From a virus, in the IMG/VR virus record IMGVR_UViG_3300035211_000097, positions 1 to 64,000 of that record: 64,000 nt of DNA, one strand, 5' to 3'. Position 1 is the first letter of the stretch, and each line of letters begins with the position of its first letter. The notes under the pieces were generated by a model. It did not search any database. It worked only from the letters and a program-made list of their open reading frames with translations, and was not told the origin of the DNA. This document shows positions 38,655 through 47,342 of the stretch, one piece after another. A program made the translations under genes and the position numbers.

Positions 38655-40682
38655 ATGTCTGATATTATGAGTCGTATAAAATTACAGGTAGAGGGAGCTG
38701 ATCAATCTGTACGGGAAATTCAGAAACTTAAAGGTGCTTATGACGAGGTTTCTGATTCTGCAAAAGGCATATCAGGTGGTGTTTCTGCCGATCCGTTTGA
38801 AAAAGCGGTGTCTTCTGCCCCTGCTGGCGGTGCCGGTACTGCCGGTCGCTCAGAACATAATGATTTAATGGACAGGGCCAATGATCGATTGGCCTCTCAC
38901 TATAATACAGCTGGGGCCATGGGTTCACAGGTACCCGGTGCAATAAATACAGCTTCCAGTGCAATATCTCAGATAGGTTCCGGGCAAGGTGCCAGTGGAG
39001 CCGGTTCTGCCATGGGGGGTTTGGCCCGTATGATCGGAGCCGGTACTACAGGTGGTTTGATTGCCATGGCAGGGTCAGCTGTACTGGGCGGTATTGGTGC
39101 GTTATCCGGGGAAGAAAAAGAACTGGTACAGCAGTTACACGGGACAGGATTATCTACCCGATTAGATGCTGGCTATTCTAATATGCGTAATTCTATGATA
39201 GGTTTCGGGCAAGCCGGGGTAGCTTCTCAGAGACTGTCTACTTTGATGCAGTCGCTGGCTTCTTCAGGGGGACAGTTTACAGCTGGTACATGGAATACAG
39301 TAAAGGAAGCTACTCAGTATATGGAATATTTGGGGCTTCCTCCTGAAACAATAGGACAGTTTCTCGGTACTCAGCAGCAGGCAGGTTATACTGGTACCGT
39401 AAACAAGCAGATATATGCTACTGCATATCAGACATTCGGTCGTGGTATGGCTGATTCTTATATGAGTGAGCTTACCAGAATGCAGAACCAGTCGTTATCA
39501 TTGACACAGAAAAGAGGTGTCGGAGCCGAACAGGATATTCTATTATCTAATGCAAATTTACTAGGTACACTGGCTACCGGTGGTGGTATGTCTGCGCAGG
39601 GTGCTGTTGCTGTTATGCAACAGGCTGAAAGTGCAGGCCGGGCCTCTGCTACATTAAGCAGACCTGAAGATGTTGTGGCTTATCAGGCCATGAAAAAATT
39701 ATATCCGAATAAATCCATGACAGAATTGATGATGTATATGGAGTCTCACCCGATAGAGGTATCCAATGCTGTTGCCGGTTATATCAGCGATACTTCAGGA
39801 AATGCGGATGTAGCCCGGCTACGTATGAAGCAATATTTGGGTGGCAATGTCAGTCAGGCTGATGCTTATATGAAAGCTAATGCGCAGATGGAAAGAGAGG
39901 GTGTTGTTCCGGGGTCAGCACGGGCCACTGAAATTCTCGCAGAAGCAGGGGCGGTCGCTCAGGAAGGTATGCAGGCTACAGCGATTGATCAGTCTAAACT
40001 TTTCGAGGGATTACAGAAAGCAGCTTATGATATTTCACAGATGTTTATAAAATTGTTTAAGGGTGATGAAGTCACTATAGAGGGTCTTGAATTTGGAATG
40101 ACCCCGAAACAGTTTGAAGAACAGCAGTTCTGGAATGAAAAATATATTGATCAGTTCAGAAACCCTGAAAGAATAACCGCAAGTGAATTGTGGATAGATA
40201 AAATGATCACAAGTGCCAGGGTATCTGAGTCAGGCAAACAAGAAATTACAGATATCTGGGCTAAAGTTCTTCCGCAGCTACCTTCTGGTGCTTCACTTAC
40301 TGACTTTGCTGATTCTAATTATGAGTTTAATGCAGGCGCACCGGGGACTATAAACAATCTACCTGGATTGTACCAAGCTATTTATACAAACTTGTCTGAC
40401 TGGGAAAGTAATTCGCAGGAGAGATTTAACGAGATTGTAAAAGAGAAATTTGCACCGTACATCGATCTTAAAACCAGAGGAAATCTTGATGCTTCTTATG
40501 ATATCATACAGTTAATAGATAAGAAGTTCGGCGGTGAAATGGATTTAGCGACTGAGAAGGAAATGTTTTTAGTTCTGATGAGGTTATTAGTAGACTCTTT
40601 TGATCAGCTGAAAGGCGAGATGGAAAAAAGTAACCAGATACTTTTTATGGATGAAGAACCTCAGTTTCAGTCATTTAAGTAG
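38655..40682 (+). CDS. tape measure protein
   Basis: 675 aa, starting right after the chaperone stop. Gly/Ala/Ser-rich N-terminal third, a hydrophobic stretch (TTGGLIAMAGSAVLGGIGAL, about 130-152) that may insert in the host membrane, then long helical regions rich in Gln, Met and Ala. By the usual rule of about 1.5 Angstrom per residue the tail would be around 100 nm. Position after the chaperone pair supports this. It sets tail length and exits first during injection. Confidence 0.8.
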   Translation: MSDIMSRIKLQVEGADQSVREIQKLKGAYDEVSDSAKGISGGVSADPFEKAVSSAPAGGAGTAGRSEHNDLMDRANDRLASHYNTAGAMGSQVPGAINTASSAISQIGSGQGASGAGSAMGGLARMIGAGTTGGLIAMAGSAVLGGIGALSGEEKELVQQLHGTGLSTRLDAGYSNMRNSMIGFGQAGVASQRLSTLMQSLASSGGQFTAGTWNTVKEATQYMEYLGLPPETIGQFLGTQQQAGYTGTVNKQIYATAYQTFGRGMADSYMSELTRMQNQSLSLTQKRGVGAEQDILLSNANLLGTLATGGGMSAQGAVAVMQQAESAGRASATLSRPEDVVAYQAMKKLYPNKSMTELMMYMESHPIEVSNAVAGYISDTSGNADVARLRMKQYLGGNVSQADAYMKANAQMEREGVVPGSARATEILAEAGAVAQEGMQATAIDQSKLFEGLQKAAYDISQMFIKLFKGDEVTIEGLEFGMTPKQFEEQQFWNEKYIDQFRNPERITASELWIDKMITSARVSESGKQEITDIWAKVLPQLPSGASLTDFADSNYEFNAGAPGTINNLPGLYQAIYTNLSDWESNSQERFNEIVKEKFAPYIDLKTRGNLDASYDIIQLIDKKFGGEMDLATEKEMFLVLMRLLVDSFDQLKGEMEKSNQILFMDEEPQFQSFK

Positions 40683-40688
40683 GGGATC

Positions 40689-42104
40689 ATGAATATAAAA
40701 GAAAGCGGAGTAATAGAAGACAGAACCCCGAAGATTACAGTCGAGATAGATACATGGAACTGGGACACCGGCAAAAAGGTACGTGTTTACGATATAACCA
40801 AACAGGTTATTCGCTACCAATTTCAGAAAACTATTAAGTCTACAGGCGGTTCCTGTACGGTAGTCATAACTCCGATAGTGGAGAGTGATAATGCCATGAA
40901 CCTGTTTAATACTATGGATGTGGTGAGGATTAAAGAATATGATATCACCAAATTTATAGGTATTATACAGACTATAAATTACACTGCCACGGCAAGTAAT
41001 GACGGCAAGGTAACCACTGGTATTAATATAGGGGCCATCGGCATTAGCAGTATTTTATCATCAGCATCTATCGGTTTACAGATGGGTGCTTTGCTGGATG
41101 AATTTGATGCTCTGGTGACTGCGATAAATGAATTACAGGTAAACTTAGGAAAAATTCTTGACGGTTTAAATACGCCCACTTATGCAGATATTGTGAAGGT
41201 TCTCTTTGAGAACTTTTTTGGTGTAGTGGACAAACTGGGAGTTACCGGGTATCGAAATTTTATAAACACATATTTTGATTTGACCACTGCTTTAGAGTCA
41301 GTGTATTCACCTACTCTGCCGAGGACATACACACCTTATTCCGGGACTGATGAAAATATAAACTTGTGGGATATTCTTTCACAATTTATAGAAGCACCAC
41401 TCATGGAAATGTGGTGTGATTGTGGCAAGCGTTCTGTAAATATTAATGGTAAGAATATTACGCTGGCAGATGGAAAAATGTACCTTATTCTTCGATCTAC
41501 TCCCTATAACGATACTGCATATGGAGACAAATCAACCACAGCTTTTGATGATTTACCAGAGTATAAAATACCGGCGAGCGTAGGCACACAGCTGAGTATT
41601 GGCAGGAGTGCTTCAGAGGCGTATTCTACGTTTACAGCTATTCCTTCAGCTTTTGACTTAGGGAGTACACTGCGGAATTTAGTTGGCTCTGCGAAATATT
41701 CTGAAAAGAACTTGAATAAATATTTGTACAAACCTATAAATCTTACTCTTTATTTTCTGAGAAAAGAAAGTCTGGATGACAATTCTGAAAGGATTAACAC
41801 ATCAGAAATAAATGGTACTGTAGAGGACATTTCTACTACTTTGAAAAATTGGTTTGAGGATAATGATTTTTATTTAAACGGTTCACATAAAATAATAGTT
41901 ACCGAGGATCATGATTATTTTATTGGTACCAGAGTTTTGTTAGAAATTACGAATGGTTATTTCTATTGTGAGTCTGTAAATCACAGTTTTACATATGGGG
42001 GGCAGATAACCTCTGATTTATTATTAACCAGAGGTGTGGGAAAATCCAATGAAAATAAAAGACTGCGGTTACGTGGACGGCTGTTTGAGTCTGGGAGTGA
42101 GTAA
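40689..42104 (+). CDS. baseplate hub protein (gp27/gpD-like)
   Basis: 471 aa. Beta-rich N-terminus (PKITVEIDTWNWDTGKKVRV, STGGSCTVVITPIVES), central helical part (MGALLDEFDALVTAINELQV), and a C-terminal beta domain (YFIGTRVLLEITNGYFYCES ... TYGGQITSDLLLTRG) that recalls hub proteins. It lies between tape measure and the spike gene, the normal place for the hub. It would form the ring that holds the spike at the tail tip. Confidence 0.65.
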   Translation: MNIKESGVIEDRTPKITVEIDTWNWDTGKKVRVYDITKQVIRYQFQKTIKSTGGSCTVVITPIVESDNAMNLFNTMDVVRIKEYDITKFIGIIQTINYTATASNDGKVTTGINIGAIGISSILSSASIGLQMGALLDEFDALVTAINELQVNLGKILDGLNTPTYADIVKVLFENFFGVVDKLGVTGYRNFINTYFDLTTALESVYSPTLPRTYTPYSGTDENINLWDILSQFIEAPLMEMWCDCGKRSVNINGKNITLADGKMYLILRSTPYNDTAYGDKSTTAFDDLPEYKIPASVGTQLSIGRSASEAYSTFTAIPSAFDLGSTLRNLVGSAKYSEKNLNKYLYKPINLTLYFLRKESLDDNSERINTSEINGTVEDISTTLKNWFEDNDFYLNGSHKIIVTEDHDYFIGTRVLLEITNGYFYCESVNHSFTYGGQITSDLLLTRGVGKSNENKRLRLRGRLFESGSE

Positions 42105-42947
42105 ATGAAAAAACGGCATGTAGGTTTTCAGACGGTACCACAAAATAGCATGAAGAACCTGAACAAGAAGCGGATAGTCAGAGAGATGGTTCTGGCTACT
42201 GTGAAAAAGGTTCATCCCGATAGATACACTTGTGATGTTACTACCGAAAACGGCAGTGTAATGAAAAACGTTCCGGTCATGGCTGAGTGTGGTTTAATTG
42301 GTGATACTCAGGAGATATACGGAACTTTTGATATGCCAGAAGTAGAATCTTCTGTAATAATTATATTTGTTGGAGGCACTGCCGATAAACCCTTAATTAT
42401 TAACGCTTCCTTTTTTCCTTATTTGTACGATGCATACGGTAAAAGTCAGACAGCAGTAAATTCTTCCAGTAAAGCAGAGACAAAAAAACTTTTGGAAGAG
42501 GGAAAAGAACGTTATTACCGTAAGATTTTCAAGAGTGGTACGACCGTGGAGGTCACGGATGATGGTACAATTAAAGTAGAGGTACCGAGTGGTTCCATTG
42601 TTACTGTGGATGAGAGTAGTGACCTTATATCTATAAAGCATAATAACGGGTCTGAAATACTCGTTGATGTCAATATGTCTGTTAAGCATAATAATGGTTC
42701 CGAGATCGTCATAAACGGTTCTGAGCTGTCTGTTACACATAATAATGGGTCTAAAGTTACGATTGATGGTATCGGGATATCAGTGAAACATACCAGTGGG
42801 CCTGAGGTATATGTGGATGTTACTGGTATTACCTTGAAATCAGGGGACGCTACTATATGGCAACCGAACACATTACCCGCATGTTTGTTTTCAGGTGCGC
42901 CTCATGGTGGTGTTTCTGGTGGTATTTCGAAACTAAAGGGCGGTTGA
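42105..42947 (+). CDS. baseplate spike protein (gpV/gp5-like)
   Basis: 280 aa. An N-terminal OB-fold-like part (VLATVKKVHPDRYTCDV, EIYGTFDMPEVESSVIIIFV) is followed by a beta-helix built from repeats near residues 178, 195, 212 and 228 with the consensus (S/I)VKHNNGSE(I/V)xx(D/N). The tip (LFSGAPHGGVSGGISKL) is Gly-rich. This trimeric spike would pierce the outer membrane. It ends in a ribosome site for the next gene. Confidence 0.75.
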   Translation: MKKRHVGFQTVPQNSMKNLNKKRIVREMVLATVKKVHPDRYTCDVTTENGSVMKNVPVMAECGLIGDTQEIYGTFDMPEVESSVIIIFVGGTADKPLIINASFFPYLYDAYGKSQTAVNSSSKAETKKLLEEGKERYYRKIFKSGTTVEVTDDGTIKVEVPSGSIVTVDESSDLISIKHNNGSEILVDVNMSVKHNNGSEIVINGSELSVTHNNGSKVTIDGIGISVKHTSGPEVYVDVTGITLKSGDATIWQPNTLPACLFSGAPHGGVSGGISKLKGG

Positions 42948-42948
42948 T

Positions 42949-43731
42949 TTGGGAACTGATGTTTTAGGTATAAACATTCTTAATGCTATAGACGCTCTCT
43001 CGTCTCCGAATAAATTAGTTCGTGCTGAGTTGATGAAAGCTCTGGGTAATGCTATAGAGGATTATTATTATCCATTACTTCCAGTTAGTATAACAGGACA
43101 CGTAATAGATTATCCCGGAAGTTCAGCCCCGACTGGGTATTTAAAATGTGATGGATCATCGGTAAGCAGAACAACATATGCTACATTATTTTCTGTGATA
43201 GGGACTACTTTTGGTTCCGGGGACGGCTCTACTACATTTAATCTGCCGAATTTAACTGTTCCTTTATCAAGGTTATCACATGTCAGGGTAGAAAAAAATG
43301 CAGCACAAACAGTGGCTAATACTGCGGAAAAACTTATATATGGTTCTACTATTTATGATGTATACAGCGAATGGGATTCTACAAATAATCGCTTTGTGGC
43401 ATCTCAAGATGGATATTATATGTTTACATCCATGGTACAGAGTCAAAATTATTCAGAAACTACCGGCGATTATATGCACATGGAAATATATATAAATGGA
43501 ACAAAAGCAGTTCGTATGAACAAGCATGCTGTTCAATATGGGGGTACTCGTTACTGGGCATTTATCGGGGCGACTCCCTTATTTATGAATAAGGATGACT
43601 ATGCAGAAAATTGGTGGTTCGGCACAGGTTTGGGTGCGATGAATATTAGTGCTACTGGGGAGCATAATTATTTTACGATTGATCAGCAGGTGTCCGCAGA
43701 TCCTAATTTGACACGTATAATTAAAACATAA
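42949..43731 (+). CDS. tail collar-domain protein with C1q-like C-terminus
   Basis: 260 aa, TTG start at 42949 after GGGCGG. Residues ~46-105 match the phage tail collar domain (GHVIDYPGSSAPTGYLKCDG; FGSGDGSTTFNLPNL). The C-terminal ~150 residues form a beta-rich part (VYSEWDSTNNRFVASQDGYY, EIYINGTKAVRMNKHA) that looks like a C1q/TNF-type jelly roll. Such proteins are often receptor-binding tips. Its place between spike and LysM-gp25 genes is unusual, since collar fibres normally follow gpI. Confidence 0.65.
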   Translation: MGTDVLGINILNAIDALSSPNKLVRAELMKALGNAIEDYYYPLLPVSITGHVIDYPGSSAPTGYLKCDGSSVSRTTYATLFSVIGTTFGSGDGSTTFNLPNLTVPLSRLSHVRVEKNAAQTVANTAEKLIYGSTIYDVYSEWDSTNNRFVASQDGYYMFTSMVQSQNYSETTGDYMHMEIYINGTKAVRMNKHAVQYGGTRYWAFIGATPLFMNKDDYAENWWFGTGLGAMNISATGEHNYFTIDQQVSADPNLTRIIKT

Positions 43732-43740
43732 GAGGGGAAG

Positions 43741-45465
43741 ATGAACGTTTTAGAAAAGAGTTGGCTTTTTGAAGTCGTAGATAGAAAGACAAACTTGATA
43801 CAGGAATCTTTTACTCTGGTACTCCCTCCGAAAGCTGTTACTGTAAAGGAAGGGCAACGTGTCAGTATCACAAAGACTTTTGGTGAACCACACATAGACG
43901 ATTATGGGGCTGATAATATCCAGTTGACTATAAAAGCAGAGTCTGGTACAGCGAATAAATTACCGACATTTAAGACTTCAGGGGTGTCCGGGGCTACTTC
44001 TTCGTTTGCTGCCAGTTCACAGACATATACAGGTCGGGAGGCTTTTCAGGAATTTAGAGACAATATAATGCGGTATCGTACAAAGCATAAAAATAAATAT
44101 GACAGATATGATTTGCACGTATACGATTTTGAGGATGAGTCTGCTTATGTTTGTTCTCTACTTGATTTTTCTCTGGAAAGGGTTGCCAGTACTCCATTAA
44201 GGTATCCTTTTACCATTTCTCTTTTTGTAAAGAAATTGATGAATGCTGCGTTGCGATGGAATGCTGCTGACAAAATATTAGGACAAAAATATGGTATTGA
44301 TGATGCCATCAAAGCGATAAACACAGCAATAGAAGCAGTGGACAACGTAGGTAGTTTATTGGACAAAATATCTGTGGAAGCAGTTTTTAACGCTGACAAT
44401 CCTGTACTGAGGGCCTTAAACGCTCTGTCCAGTTTGAATGCTGCCGGTCAGCGATTTATCGGGAAAACAAAACAGCTTGGATTACAGCTTGATTTAATAA
44501 AATCACGAGCGCAGAGTTATGTAGACGATGTGCAGGGAATTGTACAGTTTCCTGCCGATCTCATTAAGTCAGCAGCTGATCTGGCTTTTGAGATTGCTGT
44601 GATTCCATCAGAAATAGTTGACTCAGCCGTGAACTCTTTTAACGATACGGTAGAGGCTTATGCAGAGATTGTGGATCATTTTAAAAGGATAGGTAATTCT
44701 ATCAGCAGGGCGTATATAGCATCGTTCAATATCGACTCAAAGAAGACAGAGGCTTCCGTGTATCCTACTGATGACGGAGACCCGGCACCACCTACTGAAT
44801 CTCAGTTGCTGGGGAATTCTACTTTACTTGCTGGTACTTCTGATCTTGCTTTTTTAACAGATACAGAAACCAGTGAAATTGTTAAGTATAACAGTGAAAC
44901 TACTGTCATTGTCCGGGAGGGTATGACATTAGAGAATATTGCGAATGATGTCGGTTTGGATGACTGGGTAGCCATGGCTTCACATATGGGTATTACAAAC
45001 AATGACTTATATCCCGGAATGGAGCTTACAGTTCCTATCATAATTCCTGAATCTTCTATCGCTCAGAATGAATCTTTCATTTTAAGTGAGGGAGGCATAG
45101 AAGTTTACGGTAGGGATTTACAGGTTGATGATGACGGTGATCTGGTGGTACTGGAAAGTGGTTTATTAGGAACCATAGAAGGTGTTGAGAATGTAAAACT
45201 GGCAATAGATCGCAGATTAAAAACAGGAATAGGTAGCCTTGTCAAAAATACCGCTTATGGATTGTCGATTACAGTCGGTAATGCTGGTACAGTTATGGCT
45301 ATTAAATATTTGAAAATGGCTGTGGAATCTACCATTTTGGCTGATCCACGAATTTCTTCTGTATCAAACATCGATGTGTATACTGAAGGGGACACTTTTA
45401 AAGTGAGCTGTACCTTGCAGTTGACTGCGTTGGTTACTACAGAATATGTAGGGAGTTTAATCTAA
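43741..45465 (+). CDS. baseplate wedge protein: LysM domain fused to gp25/gpW-like domain
   Basis: 574 aa. The N-terminus is beta-rich (WLFEVVDRKTNLIQESFTLV), followed by helices, then a LysM-like segment at about 380-430 (ETTVIVREGMTLENIANDVG, MGITNNDLYPGMELTVP). The last ~100 residues match gp25/gpW (VKLAIDRRLKTGIGSLVKN, SITVGNAGTVMAIKYLKMAV, ISSVSNIDVYTEGDTFKVSC). In T4, LysM-type gp53 and gp25 are separate wedge proteins; here they appear in one chain. The gp25 part nucleates sheath assembly. Confidence 0.7.
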   Translation: MNVLEKSWLFEVVDRKTNLIQESFTLVLPPKAVTVKEGQRVSITKTFGEPHIDDYGADNIQLTIKAESGTANKLPTFKTSGVSGATSSFAASSQTYTGREAFQEFRDNIMRYRTKHKNKYDRYDLHVYDFEDESAYVCSLLDFSLERVASTPLRYPFTISLFVKKLMNAALRWNAADKILGQKYGIDDAIKAINTAIEAVDNVGSLLDKISVEAVFNADNPVLRALNALSSLNAAGQRFIGKTKQLGLQLDLIKSRAQSYVDDVQGIVQFPADLIKSAADLAFEIAVIPSEIVDSAVNSFNDTVEAYAEIVDHFKRIGNSISRAYIASFNIDSKKTEASVYPTDDGDPAPPTESQLLGNSTLLAGTSDLAFLTDTETSEIVKYNSETTVIVREGMTLENIANDVGLDDWVAMASHMGITNNDLYPGMELTVPIIIPESSIAQNESFILSEGGIEVYGRDLQVDDDGDLVVLESGLLGTIEGVENVKLAIDRRLKTGIGSLVKNTAYGLSITVGNAGTVMAIKYLKMAVESTILADPRISSVSNIDVYTEGDTFKVSCTLQLTALVTTEYVGSLI

Positions 45466-46547
45466 TGGCTTTCGGAATAAAGAGTTTTAATACAATCGTA
45501 AGTGACATGGTCGCTTATATTACGCTTCATTCTTCCAAGATAACTGATTTCAGTCCGGGGAGTATTATGCGGTCAATGCTGGAAGGTGTTGGTATTGCTC
45601 TGGAAGATTTTTATTTTGCTACATATGTAGGGTTTAAAAATTATCTTCAGAACATACAAAAATATGTCTTTGATTTTCCACGAAAGGAGGGGCAGAAAGC
45701 TACTGTAAATGTGGTTTTCAGCAGGACAGATACATCTTCGAGCGCAACGATCCCGGCAGGTACTGAGGTGCAGACAGCTACGGGCTTGAAATTTTATACT
45801 ACAACTCTGGTAACCATTAATGTAGGGGTTACTGATTCTGTGGCTACTGAAGTGGAAGCGGAGATTGTCGGTAAGGATTATAATGTAGGTGCTGGGACTA
45901 TTAATTTGATTTCTTCAGCAGTGCCTCATGTGGACACGGTTACTAATGCAGCTTCAGCAGCAGGCGGTATCGATCAGGAAAGTGATATCTCGTACAAGGC
46001 TCGGTTCCAGCTGTATATTGAAGGATTGGGCCGATGTAATGTTGCCGGTTTACGAGCAGCTGCATTAGGTGTTGAGGGTGTAACTTCAGCTTATGTGGAA
46101 GAGCATTTTCCTCCGATCAGTGATGTGAATGCTACAATGTACATTGACGATGGTTCAGCTGGCGGTGCCAGTGCTGCGTTGGTTCAGGAAATTCAGGATT
46201 TAATAGATGGGGACGGGACAGAAGACAATCCCGGATACAGAGCTGCCGGGGTACAGATAATAGTTGTGGCCCCTACAGTAATTCTACAGAATGTCACGGC
46301 TACTATCGAATTGCTTACTGATATCGATCCAGCGAATGTAGACACTCAGATTAAAGAAGCCATCACTTTTTATATGGCCTCTCTGGGAGTGGATCAGGAA
46401 ATTGTCAGGGAAGAAATAGATTATGCTATAATGAATGTACACGGTGTTTATAATTGCGAGGTCACAATACCAGCAACAGATGTGGCTATCGGTGCTAATC
46501 AGGTAGGGCGTGTGGGTACCTTCAGTTTTACTTATATTGAGGTGTAA
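45465..46547 (+). CDS. baseplate J-like wedge protein (gpJ/gp6)
   Basis: 360 aa, overlapping the previous stop (TAATGG). ITDFSPGSIMRSMLEGVGIA near the N-terminus, then a beta domain with TIPAGTEVQTATGLKFYTTT, a GIDQESDISYKARFQLYIEG block, and IKEAITFYMASLGVDQEIVR near the C-terminus are the standard features of baseplate J proteins. It forms the inner baseplate ring that links hub and fibres. An internal extended -10 lies near its 3' end. Confidence 0.88.
   Translation: MAFGIKSFNTIVSDMVAYITLHSSKITDFSPGSIMRSMLEGVGIALEDFYFATYVGFKNYLQNIQKYVFDFPRKEGQKATVNVVFSRTDTSSSATIPAGTEVQTATGLKFYTTTLVTINVGVTDSVATEVEAEIVGKDYNVGAGTINLISSAVPHVDTVTNAASAAGGIDQESDISYKARFQLYIEGLGRCNVAGLRAAALGVEGVTSAYVEEHFPPISDVNATMYIDDGSAGGASAALVQEIQDLIDGDGTEDNPGYRAAGVQIIVVAPTVILQNVTATIELLTDIDPANVDTQIKEAITFYMASLGVDQEIVREEIDYAIMNVHGVYNCEVTIPATDVAIGANQVGRVGTFSFTYIEV
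46424..46436 (+). promoter_or_regulatory. possible extended -10 promoter inside gpJ gene
   Basis: TGC then TATAAT at 46427-46432, 120 bp before the gpI-like gene. It lacks the AAA extension, and being inside a gene it may be chance. Confidence 0.35.
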
Positions 46548-46550
46548 ACA

Positions 46551-47333
46551 GTGAATGCTATTGATCTGTGTAATAAATCAGTAAACAAAAAAGCAGTTAA
46601 CATTTACGGTGAGAACTATGAAGCAGTTGTCGGGCAGGTAGAATTTACTCCTGAGCTGGTAATAGATGAATCGAAAGATTATAACTGCGGTGCTTTTTGT
46701 AATGAGCTGGAATATGCCCGACTGGTCGCTACTTCCTACACAGAATCTATATCTATTGACGGAGCAGAGAACGGTGAGCTTGATTTGCTCGTAGACTCTT
46801 TTGTTAAACTGGAAAGGTTGATTTTGTACGAGAATGATGATGATTACCGGAACCGGTTTAAAGCTCTGGTTGTACAGAACAATATACCAGCATGGACAAC
46901 ACGTACTGCTATTATGAACGCTCTGGGCTACTTTTTGCCGATAGAAAATATCTTTATCTGGGAGCCTTTCGATACACATGATTATTATTTTGAAGTACGG
47001 CTGAAGGGCTTGGAAGTTTTTGACGCTGATACTGCTTTTGTGGATCAGAATTATTTTGATAATTGTTTCATAGGCGGTGCCGGGGTTGGTAAAGCTAAAA
47101 TATTTGCTGATGATATTTTACCACGGATCAGAGCTGCTGGTATCCAGCATAATGTTGTGATTGTGGATAATTCATCTGAAACTATTTTCTCAGATGCATT
47201 CTTGTTGTCTACAAGAATACCTATATTGTCTGATGCAAATATTTTATGTATCAGCACAGACACAATCCTGTCAGACGCTGTGGTAATCGCTCTGGGAACA
47301 GATACTATTACATCGGATGCAACGATAACATAA
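46551..47333 (+). CDS. tail protein I-like baseplate protein
   Basis: 260 aa, GTG start at 46551. It follows gpJ directly, as gpI does in P2-like baseplates. Residues 75-190 (LILYENDDDYRNRFKALVVQ, TTRTAIMNALGYFLPIENIF, YFEVRLKGLEVFDADTAFV) suit this family. The last ~50 residues repeat an ILSDA-type motif (ETIFSDAFLLS, IPILSDANILC, DTILSDAVVIA, DTITSDATIT), which probably forms a beta-helix or fibre-attachment tail. Confidence 0.65.
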   Translation: MNAIDLCNKSVNKKAVNIYGENYEAVVGQVEFTPELVIDESKDYNCGAFCNELEYARLVATSYTESISIDGAENGELDLLVDSFVKLERLILYENDDDYRNRFKALVVQNNIPAWTTRTAIMNALGYFLPIENIFIWEPFDTHDYYFEVRLKGLEVFDADTAFVDQNYFDNCFIGGAGVGKAKIFADDILPRIRAAGIQHNVVIVDNSSETIFSDAFLLSTRIPILSDANILCISTDTILSDAVVIALGTDTITSDATIT

Positions 47334-47342
47334 GGATTTTAT

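Noticed and set aside
42630-42810. CRISPR-like direct repeats (about 51 bp apart)
   Set aside because: They encode the HNNGSE repeats of the spike beta-helix, in frame; spacing is a multiple of three and the spacers are not unique sequences.
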